7,397 bases of DNA from Adhaeribacter sp. (lineage in GTDB: Bacteria; Bacteroidota; Bacteroidia; Cytophagales; Hymenobacteraceae). Below the pieces are notes generated by a model that had not been told where the DNA came from, ran no database searches, and worked only from the letters and a program-made list of their open reading frames with translations. Location: positions 1 to 7,397 of the forward strand of contig JAQBNV010000001.1 in NCBI GenBank assembly GCA_028288395.1, read 5' to 3'. The position numbers and the translations under genes were made by a program. Shown piece by piece: positions 1-7,179 of this stretch. Each line of letters begins with the position of its first letter. Position 1 is the stretch's first letter.

Positions 1-337
1 GGTTCATTTCGCCGTTACGACGACGCTCGTTATAAGAAACAGCGTGCTTGTCCAGAACAGTAGTCAGGAACCGAACAATTTTTTCATCCCGGCGATAAGC
101 CAGTTCCAATGGATCTACCACCGTTGAAGGAGCGGTAAACTCAATTAGTACATAAAAACCAGTTGATTTCTTCTGGATTGGGTAAGCCAGTTTGCGTAAT
201 CCCCAGTTTTCTTCATGAATAATGTCGGCGCCATTTTCCTTAAGCACCTGTCTGAACTTCTCGACCGTTTCTCCTACCTGCACCTCGTTCAGCAACGGGG
301 TAAGGATGAAGACCGTTTCATAATTTTTTAATTCCAT
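1..337 (-). CDS. rpsF: 30S ribosomal protein bS6, 3' end cut by window edge
   Basis: The minus strand from the ATG at 337 reads [18 protein letters not shown] and stays open for 112 codons to the left edge. This is the characteristic start of bacterial ribosomal protein S6, which binds the 16S rRNA platform with bS18. Further family features are the central stretch [19 protein letters not shown] (about residues 45-63) and the [11 protein letters not shown] segment (about 82-92). Full-length bS6 in Bacteroidota is usually about 115-130 residues, so only a short C-terminal tail is missing. The frame is open a little upstream of 337, but homology and a promoter about 30 nt upstream support this ATG. 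No Shine-Dalgarno sequence is visible. The gene is divergent from the act operon. In this phylum rpsR and rplI normally follow, which would be off the left edge. Confidence 0.96.
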   Translation of the reverse strand, partial: MELKNYETVFILTPLLNEVQVGETVEKFRQVLKENGADIIHEENWGLRKLAYPIQKKSTGFYVLIEFTAPSTVVDPLELAYRRDEKIVRFLTTVLDKHAVSYNERRRNGEMN

Positions 338-366
338 TAGGTTGTCGAATTTTTTAAATGAGGGTG

Positions 367-397
367 CAAATATAATAATAATAATTTGGAACACAAA
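367..397 (-). promoter_or_regulatory. rpsF promoter, Bacteroidota -33/-7 type
   Basis: Read on the minus strand, a TTTG (-33 element, 394-397) is followed after exactly 19 nt by TATATTTG (367-374), matching the Bacteroidota -7 consensus TAnnTTTG. Transcription would start near 360, giving a leader of about 20-25 nt before the rpsF ATG at 337. The match is from sequence; promoter activity is inferred. Confidence 0.72.
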
Positions 398-439
398 GGG
401 ATATCCTTAATCAAAGATAACTTAATTAATTATTAAAAT

Positions 440-467
440 TTAATACGGAGACCGGTGTACGTATTAA
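440..467. repeat. 28-nt interrupted palindrome
   Basis: TTAATACG (440-447) is matched perfectly by its reverse complement CGTATTAA (460-467). The exact centre is the 6-nt palindrome ACCGGT (451-456), so 22 of 28 positions are symmetric. No T run follows on either side, so it does not look like an intrinsic terminator. It overlaps the last codons of the possible barrel-protein remnant, and the symmetry may be accidental. If functional, it could be an operator for a dimeric regulator. Confidence 0.35.
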
Positions 468-558
468 CATCATTTCTGCCTTGCCCTACAGGTTTTCCAG
501 AACCTTTGTTAAATAAAGTAGTAGTGATTATAATTCGAGAAATACCAAAACATTTCCC

Positions 559-590
559 TTGCTTCTGAATTAATAAATTAAATACATTTG
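559..590 (+). promoter_or_regulatory. Weak second promoter-like site upstream of actA
   Basis: TACATTTG (583-590) fits the Bacteroidota -7 consensus TAnnTTTG. The best upstream partner is only a TTG at 559-561, 21 nt away, so the match is poorer than the site at 709-739. A transcript from here would have a leader of nearly 190 nt before actA. In an AT-rich region such a match may be chance. Confidence 0.25.
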
Positions 591-667
591 CTAATTTAAA
601 AATGTTCTAAATAAGTCATTTTTGGGTAGTTATTTATTTGATTATCAATTTATTATCTTAATAAGAT

Positions 668-686
668 GTGCTAATGTGCTTAGCAC
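668..686. promoter_or_regulatory. Inverted repeat upstream of the act promoter, candidate operator
   Basis: GTGCTAA (668-674) and TTAGCAC (680-686) are perfect 7-nt inverted arms around a 5-nt spacer, TGTGC. The 3' edge is 22 nt upstream of the -33 element of the act promoter, a usual place for an activator site. No T run follows, so it is not a terminator. I do not recognise the motif as the site of a known regulator. Confidence 0.35.
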
Positions 687-708
687 TCCAAAATTATGAG
701 ATTTAATG

Positions 709-739
709 TTTGATTAATAAAATTCGCATAGTAGATTTG
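709..739 (+). promoter_or_regulatory. Main act operon promoter, Bacteroidota -33/-7 type
   Basis: TTTG (709-712) is followed after exactly 19 nt by TAGATTTG (732-739), a full match to the TAnnTTTG -7 element. Transcription would start near 745, leaving a leader of about 40 nt before the actA ATG at 784. The spacing is identical to that of the divergent rpsF promoter. No Shine-Dalgarno sequence is present in the leader. Confidence 0.72.
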
Positions 740-783
740 TGCCCGTAATGTAGTTTCACCTTACTAAAAAAGCAATCTAAGCA

Positions 784-2088
784 ATGATTAGCTGTAAATC
801 CAACAAAAAATACCCTTTATTATTATCTCTACTTCTTTCTTTTCTAACGGTTTTTTCTTCTTTTGCCCAGGGCGAACAGGCTTCGGTTAGTCAGGATGGC
901 GTAACTGCTGGTGCTGCGGCCGGAGGCGATGATGCCCAGGTGCAAGCCGGCGCGGCATTGTTTAAGAATAACTGTGCGAGCTGCCACGCTATAAATGAGA
1001 AGCTCGTAGGTCCACCCCTGAAAGATGTTCACAAAAAGCACAAACTGCCCTGGCTGATAAACTGGATCCGGAATTCGAGCAAGATGGTGCAGAGCGGCGA
1101 TAAAGAAGCGCTGGCTATATTTAACGAGTACGATAAGCAGCAGATGCCTAGCTTTGCGCTTTCAGATGATGAAATAACTTCTATGGTTAAATATATAGAA
1201 GTGGAAAGTGCCACAGCGGCTACGGCTCCTACGGGCACTCCGGCCAATGACCAGGCGGCGGCTGCAGCTACGGATGGTCCTGGTGGTGCTGGTGGCGGTA
1301 TTGCAACAGATAGTTACCTGCACATCGTTTTAATTGCCCTTATCATTATATTGATTGTAATGGTAGTGGTGCTTTTGATTATAGCCAACCTGATGAAAGA
1401 TTACCTGCGGGGTAAGAAAGACCTCGATGGCAATGACCGGGAACTGGTGGAGCAACGCTTTGATTTTTCTAAAGTTTACAAATCCAGAGCGGTGCAGGTG
1501 ATAGTAGGCCTGATATTTTTAATAGTGCTGACCGATATTGCCATTGAAGAAACGTTTGGCGTAGGTTTGCAACAGGGATATCAGCCTCGTCAGCCCATAG
1601 CGTTCTCCCATAAACTGCATGCCGGCGAGCACCAGATAGATTGTAATTATTGCCATACCAGTGTTTACAAGAGCAAGAACGCTAATATTCCTTCGGCTAA
1701 TATTTGTATGAACTGCCATAGCCAGATTAAAAAGGAGTCGCCGGAAATTAGAAAGATTTATGCTGCTATTGAGAAGGATCAGCCCATTGAGTGGGTTCGG
1801 GTGCATAACCTGCCCGATTTAGCTTACTTCAATCACTCGCAGCATACCCAGGTAGGTGGGGTTGAGTGCCAGACTTGCCACGGCCCTATCGAAACCATGG
1901 ATGTCGTATACCAATTCTCGCCTTTAACCATGGGCTGGTGTATCAACTGCCACCGGGAGCAACCGCTAAATACCGAAGGCAATGGTTACTACAATAACCT
2001 GGTAAAGCTACATGATCAAGCTAATAAAGGAGCTGTCTTCACGGTGTCTTCAAATGGCGGCACCGAGTGCTCTAAATGTCATTATTAA
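784..2088 (+). CDS. actA: Alternative complex III subunit ActA, hexahaem cytochrome c
   Basis: ActA is the multihaem c-type cytochrome of ACIII; it receives electrons from the ActB Fe-S clusters on the periplasmic side. The 434-residue protein starts with a signal peptide (about 1-29, ending SFAQ). A monohaem cytochrome c domain follows, with CASCH at 64-68 and a likely axial Met121 in QMPSF. Next come an Ala/Gly/Thr-rich linker (about 142-175), membrane segments at about 178-203 and 236-255, and a cytochrome c7-like domain with five CxxCH sites starting at Cys287, 308, 362, 386 and 429. The last haem site is three residues from the C-terminus. The five-haem part matches the classical pentahaem ActA; the N-terminal cytochrome domain is an extension relative to the Rhodothermus protein as I recall it. 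The start is firm: an in-frame TAA lies two codons upstream and the signal peptide begins at this Met. It is first in the operon, 39 nt before actB. Confidence 0.93.
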   Translation: MISCKSNKKYPLLLSLLLSFLTVFSSFAQGEQASVSQDGVTAGAAAGGDDAQVQAGAALFKNNCASCHAINEKLVGPPLKDVHKKHKLPWLINWIRNSSKMVQSGDKEALAIFNEYDKQQMPSFALSDDEITSMVKYIEVESATAATAPTGTPANDQAAAAATDGPGGAGGGIATDSYLHIVLIALIIILIVMVVVLLIIANLMKDYLRGKKDLDGNDRELVEQRFDFSKVYKSRAVQVIVGLIFLIVLTDIAIEETFGVGLQQGYQPRQPIAFSHKLHAGEHQIDCNYCHTSVYKSKNANIPSANICMNCHSQIKKESPEIRKIYAAIEKDQPIEWVRVHNLPDLAYFNHSQHTQVGGVECQTCHGPIETMDVVYQFSPLTMGWCINCHREQPLNTEGNGYYNNLVKLHDQANKGAVFTVSSNGGTECSKCHY

Positions 2089-2127
2089 TATTGTTCTTAA
2101 AAAGCATCTGAGTTTTCTATCTATAAT

Positions 2128-5100
2128 ATGCAACAAAAAATAAAATACTGGAAAGGGCTGGAAGAGCTTGACAACACTCCGGAATTCGTAAAAAATTCAC
2201 AAAGCGAGTTTGCGGAGTTCCTACCGGTAAAAGATAAAAATGATTCAGGCCCTAATTCTGAAGTGGCTCCCCGCCGCGATTTTCTTAAATTATTAGGATT
2301 TAGTATGGCAGCGGCAGCGTTGGCTTCCTGCGAAGCGCCGGTAAGAAAAGCAATACCTTATTTAAATAAACCCGAGGAAGTAGATCCAGGCATTCCGAAC
2401 TGGTATGCCTCTACTTATTTTGTGGATGGAGATTACAATAGTATTTTAGTTAAAACCCGCGAGGGTCGTCCGATTAAAGTAGAAGGCAACCCGCTTTCGA
2501 GCATTACTAGAGGTGGTTTAAGCCCCCGGGGGCAGGCTACTGTACTTAGTCTTTACGATACTACCCGTCTGAAGGGTCCGGTTTCAAAAAAGGGTAATAA
2601 ACAAGTAGAAGCCAATTGGGAACAGATTGACCAGGAAATCAGCACTAAATTAGCGCAGGTGAATGGTAAAGTGGTGCTGGTATCCACTACCATCATTAGC
2701 CCTTCAACTAAGAGTGTCATCCGCGAGTTTGGCGCAAAATATCCTTCTTTTGAGCACGTCGTTTACGATCCGTATTCTGCTTCAGCCCTGATAAAAGCCA
2801 ACGGCGGTGCTGTTCCCGGTTATGATTTCAGCAAAGCCAAAACCATTGTTAGCTTCGGCGCTGATTTTATTGGCCCCTGGTTAAACCAGGTCGAATTTGC
2901 GAAACAATATATTACCAACCGGAAAGTAACCAAAGATAATCCCAACATGTCGCGGCATTACCAGTTTGAGTCTACGCTCAGCTTAACTGGTGCCAATGCG
3001 GATATTCGGGTACCTATTAAACCATCGGAAGAAGGGGCGGCGGTAGCGGCTTTGTATAACCGTTTGGCGCAAGGTGCCGGCGGTCAGGTGTTAAATACAC
3101 CAGCTTTTGCCCAGTCGAAACAATTAGATGCAGCCGCCCAGGAATTATTAGCCAACCGGGGTGCCTCTCTCGTTATTTCGGGTTCGAATGATCTGGCGGT
3201 GCAAACTTTAGTACGGGAAATTAACCGTTTGTTGGGCAACGAAGGCACCACTATTAATACGGCCGCACCTATATATACGAAGCAAGGCGACGATACGCAG
3301 ATGCTTCGCTTCATAAATGAAATGAATGCCGGGACGGTAGGAGCCGTAATATTTTACAACGCCAACCCGGTTTACAACCATCCGCAAGCCGACAAGGTTG
3401 TTAGCGGCCTGAAAAAGGTAGGCGTAAAAATATCTTTAGCCGATAGAATTGATGAAACGGCTGCTTTTGCCGATTATATAACCCCGGATCACCATCACCT
3501 GGAATCCTGGAATGATTTTGAACCCAGAAGAGGTTTCCTGAGTTTATCTCAACCTACTATTTCGCCTTTATTTAAAACCCGTCAGGCCCAGGATAGCCTG
3601 CTGGTATGGAGTGGTAGCCGGACGAATTATTACGATTATATCCGGAACAACTGGCGGACGAATTATGCCAAAGGCGGTAATTTTGATGCGTTCTGGGATA
3701 AAGCGGTTCACGATGGTGTTTTAGAAGGGGTTGCTACCGCAGGTCAATCGGCTCCGGCAATTACAGCCCCCATGACCATGGCCGCTGCCGCAGTTGCCAT
3801 TAACCAAACCGCCCGCGCCGGCAAAGGCATTGAGCTGGTGGTTTATCAGAAATCTACCATTGGATCGGGTATTGAAGCTAACAACCCCTGGTTACAGGAG
3901 TTATCTGATCCTATCTCGCGCGCAACATGGGACAATTATTTGGCCTTACCGGTTTCTTTAGCCAAAGAGATGGGTATCCAACAGAATGATGTTATTAAGG
4001 TTACTACCAGTAATGGTAAAACCATCGAATTGCCGGCCCTTATTCAGCCCGGTCAGGCCCGGAATACTGTAGGCATCGCCGTTGGATACGGTCGTACCCA
4101 TGCCGGTTTGGTTGCCAATAATGTCGGGCAAAATGCTTACCCGCTGGCTACTGTAACTGCTAATGGTATCCTGTTCCAAAATGGGGTTAAGTTAGAAAAA
4201 ACCGGCGCGGAAAAAATTATTGCCCAAACCCAGACCCACCATACCATCATGGACCGGTTGGTGGTACAGGAAGCGTCCCTGGCCGATTATCAGAAAAACC
4301 CGAAAGAAGTAACAGAATATATTAAAATTTCGACCCCTAATGGCAAGCAGTCGCCTTCTAAGGTGTCGTTGTGGTACGATTACGAGTACAAGAATCACCA
4401 TTGGGGAATGGTTATCGACCTGAACTCCTGTATTGGGTGCGGTTCGTGTGTAGTAGGTTGTGCCGCTGAAAATAATACCCCCATAGTAGGAAAACAAGAG
4501 GTGCTAAACCGTCGGGAGATGTTCTGGTTGCGGATTGACCGCTACTACAGCAGTGATACCCATAAAGAAACGTCCGACAAAGGCGTGATAGAAACCTATC
4601 ACCTGATGGAAGAACCGTCTGAGAATCCGCAGGTAATTTTCCAGCCGATGCTTTGCCAGCATTGTAACCATGCCCCTTGCGAAACAGTTTGCCCGGTGTT
4701 GGCCACTACCCACAGCAGCGAAGGCCTGAATCAAATGGCTTACAATCGTTGTGTTGGTACCCGTTACTGTGCAAATAACTGCCCGTATAAAGTACGCCGG
4801 TTTAACTGGTTTGCCTACAGCGATAACGAAAAATTCGCTACCCAGAATTTCCAGATGAATACTGATTTGGGGCGTATGGTGTTGAACCCGGATGTTACGG
4901 TGAGAGCTCGTGGGGTTATCGAAAAATGCTCTTTCTGCGTACAGCGTATCCAATTAGGTAAGCTGGAAGCGAAGAAAGCAAAGCGTCGTCCGCAGGATGG
5001 TGAAATCGTTACGGCTTGTGCGCAATCTTGCCCAACCAATGCTATTGTATTCGGAGACATGAAAGATCCAAACAGCCAGGTTTCGCAAATTTTACGTCGG

Positions 5101-5208
5101 GAAGATGGTGAACGCGCATTCCACGTACTGGAAGAACTGAACGTTCAGCCGAATGTAACTTATCTGACCAAAATCAGAAACAATAACCAAACGACGAAGA
5201 ACGCTTAA
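2128..5208 (+). CDS. actB: Alternative complex III subunit ActB, iron-sulfur protein with molybdopterin-oxidoreductase-like domain
   Basis: ActB carries electrons from the quinol site in ActC to the haems. The N-terminus (YWKGLEELDNTPEF, then twin Arg49-Arg50 in RRDFLKLLGF) is the extended Tat signal typical of Mo-cofactor/4Fe-4S proteins. It ends in a lipobox-like LASC with Cys68, suggesting a lipid anchor. Residues of about 90-700 form a molybdopterin-oxidoreductase-like domain with no cysteine between 69 and 767, so it has no N-terminal 4Fe-4S site and probably no Mo cofactor, as known for ActB. Residues of about 745-1020 form a ferredoxin-type domain with Cys768/771/774/778, 843/846/851/855, 875/881/885 and 934/937/964/968. 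Thr878 sits where a fourth cysteine would be in the third group, predicting three [4Fe-4S] clusters and one [3Fe-4S] cluster. At 1026 residues it has the usual length of the fused ActB1-ActB2 form. No Shine-Dalgarno sequence precedes the ATG. Confidence 0.95.
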   Translation: MQQKIKYWKGLEELDNTPEFVKNSQSEFAEFLPVKDKNDSGPNSEVAPRRDFLKLLGFSMAAAALASCEAPVRKAIPYLNKPEEVDPGIPNWYASTYFVDGDYNSILVKTREGRPIKVEGNPLSSITRGGLSPRGQATVLSLYDTTRLKGPVSKKGNKQVEANWEQIDQEISTKLAQVNGKVVLVSTTIISPSTKSVIREFGAKYPSFEHVVYDPYSASALIKANGGAVPGYDFSKAKTIVSFGADFIGPWLNQVEFAKQYITNRKVTKDNPNMSRHYQFESTLSLTGANADIRVPIKPSEEGAAVAALYNRLAQGAGGQVLNTPAFAQSKQLDAAAQELLANRGASLVISGSNDLAVQTLVREINRLLGNEGTTINTAAPIYTKQGDDTQMLRFINEMNAGTVGAVIFYNANPVYNHPQADKVVSGLKKVGVKISLADRIDETAAFADYITPDHHHLESWNDFEPRRGFLSLSQPTISPLFKTRQAQDSLLVWSGSRTNYYDYIRNNWRTNYAKGGNFDAFWDKAVHDGVLEGVATAGQSAPAITAPMTMAAAAVAINQTARAGKGIELVVYQKSTIGSGIEANNPWLQELSDPISRATWDNYLALPVSLAKEMGIQQNDVIKVTTSNGKTIELPALIQPGQARNTVGIAVGYGRTHAGLVANNVGQNAYPLATVTANGILFQNGVKLEKTGAEKIIAQTQTHHTIMDRLVVQEASLADYQKNPKEVTEYIKISTPNGKQSPSKVSLWYDYEYKNHHWGMVIDLNSCIGCGSCVVGCAAENNTPIVGKQEVLNRREMFWLRIDRYYSSDTHKETSDKGVIETYHLMEEPSENPQVIFQPMLCQHCNHAPCETVCPVLATTHSSEGLNQMAYNRCVGTRYCANNCPYKVRRFNWFAYSDNEKFATQNFQMNTDLGRMVLNPDVTVRARGVIEKCSFCVQRIQLGKLEAKKAKRRPQDGEIVTACAQSCPTNAIVFGDMKDPNSQVSQILRREDGERAFHVLEELNVQPNVTYLTKIRNNNQTTKNA

Positions 5209-5217
5209 AGGCTGATT

Positions 5218-5231
5218 TTAATTTAAATTAA
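5218..5231. repeat. 14-nt AT-only palindrome between actB and actC
   Basis: TTAATTTAAATTAA is a perfect palindrome occupying nearly half of the 32-nt actB-actC spacer, ending 9 nt before the actC ATG. It is made only of A and T, so the symmetry may be chance and any RNA hairpin would be weak. The AT-rich, unstructured sequence may help translation starts in a phylum that seldom uses Shine-Dalgarno pairing. Confidence 0.3.
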
Positions 5232-5240
5232 GAATAACTT

Positions 5241-6662
5241 ATGCAACACGTATCTCCGGTAAGAGAACCTTTAGTAACAGGAGGGAAGACCTACCACGAC
5301 ATCACGCAAGATGTGTGCCGGCAAGTAGAGGCCAAGCCGAATATCCGGTGGGCCATTGCTCTAGCGGTCTCTTTATTTTTCCTGGGCATTTTTATTTATT
5401 CTGTTTATCGTACCCTGTGGTTTGGTATTGGCGAGTGGGGTTTAAATAAAACCGTAAACTGGGCCTGGGACATTACCAACTTCGTGTGGTGGGTAGGTAT
5501 CGGCCACGCGGGCACCCTTATTTCGGCTATCCTCCTCTTGTTCCGGCAAAAATGGCGGAGTTCTATTAACCGGGCGGCCGAAGCGATGACCATTTTTGCG
5601 GTAATTTGTGCGGCGATGTTCCCGGTATTACACATGGGCCGTCCGTGGTTAGCTTACTGGGTGTTACCGCTCCCCAATACGTTTGGTTCGCTGTGGGCAA
5701 ACTTTAACTCACCGCTATTATGGGACGTATTCGCGATTAGTACTTACTTCTCAGTATCACTGGTTTTCTGGTATTTAGGTTTAATTCCGGATTTCGCTAC
5801 CATCCGCGACCGGGCGACCGGGCCTATTGCCCGCCGGGCTTATGCGCTGTTAAGTTTCGGTTGGACCGGATCAGCAAAACACTGGTCACGTTACGAAACT
5901 GTATCTCTTATCCTGGCTGGGGTATCTACACCGCTCGTACTTTCAGTCCACACCATTGTATCCATGGACTTTGCTACTTCGGTAATTCCAGGCTGGCACA
6001 CCACTATTTTTCCTCCGTATTTTGTGGCCGGGGCTATATTCTCGGGATTTGCCATGGTGTTAACCCTAATGATTATCACCCGGGATGTATTTTCCCTAAA
6101 AGATTATATTACGCTGGAGCACATTGAATCGATGAATAAAGTTATTATTCTCACGGGTTCAATTGTTGGGGTCGCCTATATTACAGAGTTCTTTATTGCC
6201 TGGTACTCGGGTGTAGAATACGAACAATACGCTTTCATTAACCGGGCAACCGGACCTTACTGGTGGGCTTACTGGTCGATGATGACCTGTAATGTTATAA
6301 CCCCGCAGTTATTCTGGTTCCGTAAAATAAGAAGAAGCGTTGTCGCAACTTTTATCATTTCCATCTTTGTGAATATTGGTATGTGGTTTGAGCGGTTTGT
6401 AATTATTGTAACTTCTTTGCACCGCGATTTTTTACCTTCCAGCTGGGCCATGTTCTCACCTACTATTATTGATGTAGGTATCTACGTGGGTACTTTAGGG
6501 TTATTCTTTACTTTGTTTTTACTATTTGCCAAATATTTCCCGGTAATTAACATGTTCGAAGTAAAAACTATTCTTAAATCTTCTTCCGGCGTTCAGCATT
6601 CACATACGCCCGAAACAATGCACGCTCATTCACCAAACAACCAAGCGCAACATGACAAATAA
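5241..6662 (+). CDS. actC: Alternative complex III subunit ActC, NrfD-like quinol-oxidising membrane protein
   Basis: ActC is the NrfD/PsrC-family integral membrane subunit that binds menaquinol on the periplasmic side and contacts the ActB Fe-S domain. The 473-residue protein has a soluble N-terminus of about 36 residues. About ten hydrophobic segments follow, near 37-57, 83-101, 115-132, 158-180, 219-239, 258-280, 301-321, 340-358, 366-389 and 410-431, the number expected for ActC. Family landmarks include [20 protein letters not shown] (86-105), PVLHMGRPW (128-136) and the Trp/Tyr-rich loop around 339-346. His131 and Asp162 are candidates for the conserved quinol-site residues, inferred from position. 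The C-terminus is a soluble His-rich tail (453-473, five His). The start lies 32 nt after actB, and the last 11 nt overlap actD, suggesting coupled translation. ActF, the paralogous subunit, is expected off-window; position right after actB favours ActC. Confidence 0.94.
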   Translation: MQHVSPVREPLVTGGKTYHDITQDVCRQVEAKPNIRWAIALAVSLFFLGIFIYSVYRTLWFGIGEWGLNKTVNWAWDITNFVWWVGIGHAGTLISAILLLFRQKWRSSINRAAEAMTIFAVICAAMFPVLHMGRPWLAYWVLPLPNTFGSLWANFNSPLLWDVFAISTYFSVSLVFWYLGLIPDFATIRDRATGPIARRAYALLSFGWTGSAKHWSRYETVSLILAGVSTPLVLSVHTIVSMDFATSVIPGWHTTIFPPYFVAGAIFSGFAMVLTLMIITRDVFSLKDYITLEHIESMNKVIILTGSIVGVAYITEFFIAWYSGVEYEQYAFINRATGPYWWAYWSMMTCNVITPQLFWFRKIRRSVVATFIISIFVNIGMWFERFVIIVTSLHRDFLPSSWAMFSPTIIDVGIYVGTLGLFFTLFLLFAKYFPVINMFEVKTILKSSSGVQHSHTPETMHAHSPNNQAQHDK

Positions 6663-7179
6663 GAAATACATTCTCGGCGTTTATGAGGATGAAGATGTTC
6701 TGCTTCATGCCATCGAAAATATAAGGGCAGCTGGAACAAAAATTTATACCGTATTTTCACCTTACCCGGTGCACGGTATCGATGATGCCTTGGGAATTGA
6801 GCGTTCCCGTTTACCTATTGCTGCTTTTCTTTATGGCTTAACCGGATTGTCTTTTGCCTTGTGGATGCAGATATATATGCTGGGCTTCGATTGGCCGATG
6901 ATTATAGGTGGTAAGCCCCACATCGCTTTGCCAGCTTTTATCCCGGTTAGCTTTGAATTAACGGTTTTATTTACAGCCCACGGAATGGTGTTAACCTTTC
7001 TGATTATTTCGGGATTATACCCCAGACTAAAAGTGCCGGTAATGGATGTACGTTCTACAGACGATAAATTTGTGATGGCTATTGAAGTAAAAGAGGGCGT
7101 TACCGATGTAAATAAATTGAATACCTTGCTGCGGGAAAACGGAGCAATTGAAGTAAATGAGAAGGAGGTAACCAAATAA
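6652..7179 (+). CDS. actD: Alternative complex III subunit ActD (DUF3341 family)
   Basis: ActD is a membrane subunit of ACIII with no known cofactor; its role is taken as structural. The 175-residue length fits the DUF3341 family. A small soluble N-terminal part (about 1-54) starts [18 protein letters not shown] and includes the family stretch [10 protein letters not shown] (35-44). Two membrane segments follow at about 55-77 and 93-122, joined by a short loop with [12 protein letters not shown]. The C-terminal soluble tail (about 124-175) reads KFVMAIEV...[14 protein letters not shown]. There is no cysteine, which agrees with the absence of a redox centre. The ATG lies inside the end of actC (11-nt overlap), and the TAA shares its last A with the actE ATG. 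Both overlaps point to translational coupling and fixed stoichiometry. No Shine-Dalgarno sequence precedes its start. Confidence 0.93.
   Translation: MTNKKYILGVYEDEDVLLHAIENIRAAGTKIYTVFSPYPVHGIDDALGIERSRLPIAAFLYGLTGLSFALWMQIYMLGFDWPMIIGGKPHIALPAFIPVSFELTVLFTAHGMVLTFLIISGLYPRLKVPVMDVRSTDDKFVMAIEVKEGVTDVNKLNTLLRENGAIEVNEKEVTK
7162..7169 (+). promoter_or_regulatory. Perfect Shine-Dalgarno sequence for actE
   Basis: AAGGAGGT lies within the last codons of actD and ends 9 nt before the actE ATG at 7179, a favourable spacing for pairing with the 3' end of 16S rRNA. None of the other starts in the window has such a site, and Bacteroidota generally use few. The bases also encode residues of the ActD tail (Lys-Glu-Val), so the match could partly reflect protein sequence. 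Confidence 0.6.

Larger units (their letters stand above)
433..606 (-). pseudogene. Possible C-terminal remnant of an outer-membrane beta-barrel protein gene
   Basis: On the minus strand a frame stays open for 57 codons between an in-frame TAG (607-609) and the TAA at 433-435, despite the AT-rich context. It contains no ATG, GTG or TTG codon, so it cannot be a complete gene as it stands. Its last residues are RNDVNTYTGLRIKF followed by the stop. Alternating hydrophobic residues ending in a terminal phenylalanine form the usual C-terminal signal of Bacteroidota outer-membrane beta-barrels. The preceding part, roughly ISRIIITTTLFNKGSGKP, also reads like protein. The upstream third (about 570-606) is very AT-rich and less convincing. 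Inference: a decayed 3' end of a barrel gene left between rpsF and actA. The alternative is a chance open frame. I cannot assign a family. Confidence 0.36.
338..783. other. Divergent AT-rich intergenic region between rpsF and actA
   Basis: This 446-nt stretch is much richer in A and T than the flanking genes. It holds the rpsF promoter, a start-less minus-strand reading frame (433-606), inverted repeats at 440-467 and 668-686, a weak promoter-like site at 559-590 and the main act promoter at 709-739. I see no tRNA, rRNA, riboswitch or insertion sequence in it. No stem followed by a T run is present, as expected between divergent genes. Confidence 0.8.

Noticed and set aside
490..505. Short stem AGGTT...AACCT that might be a terminator
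   Set aside because: Only 5 nt per arm, no T run after it on either strand, and it lies between divergent genes where no terminator is needed.
638..648. FNR/CRP-like half-sites TTGAT and ATCAA upstream of actA
   Set aside because: The arms match the half-sites but are separated by 1 nt where FNR/CRP sites need 4, and such AT-rich symmetry is likely by chance here.
338..783. A new defence, mobile or RNA system in the intergenic region
   Set aside because: No direct repeat array, transposase, integrase, tRNA-like fold or structured leader could be seen on either strand.
2272..4320. ActB as an active molybdenum oxidoreductase
   Set aside because: The domain has the fold-type sequence, but there is no cysteine between 69 and 767 and the operon is ACIII, where this domain is known to lack the Mo cofactor.
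4504..4953. 149-codon minus-strand frame opposite actB
   Set aside because: It lies antisense to the conserved cysteine-rich Fe-S region of actB, which fixes the codons; the translation shows no recognisable domain.
5861..6127. 88-codon plus-strand frame inside actC
   Set aside because: It overlaps the well-supported actC frame completely and its translation has no family features; it is a shadow of the membrane-protein coding sequence.
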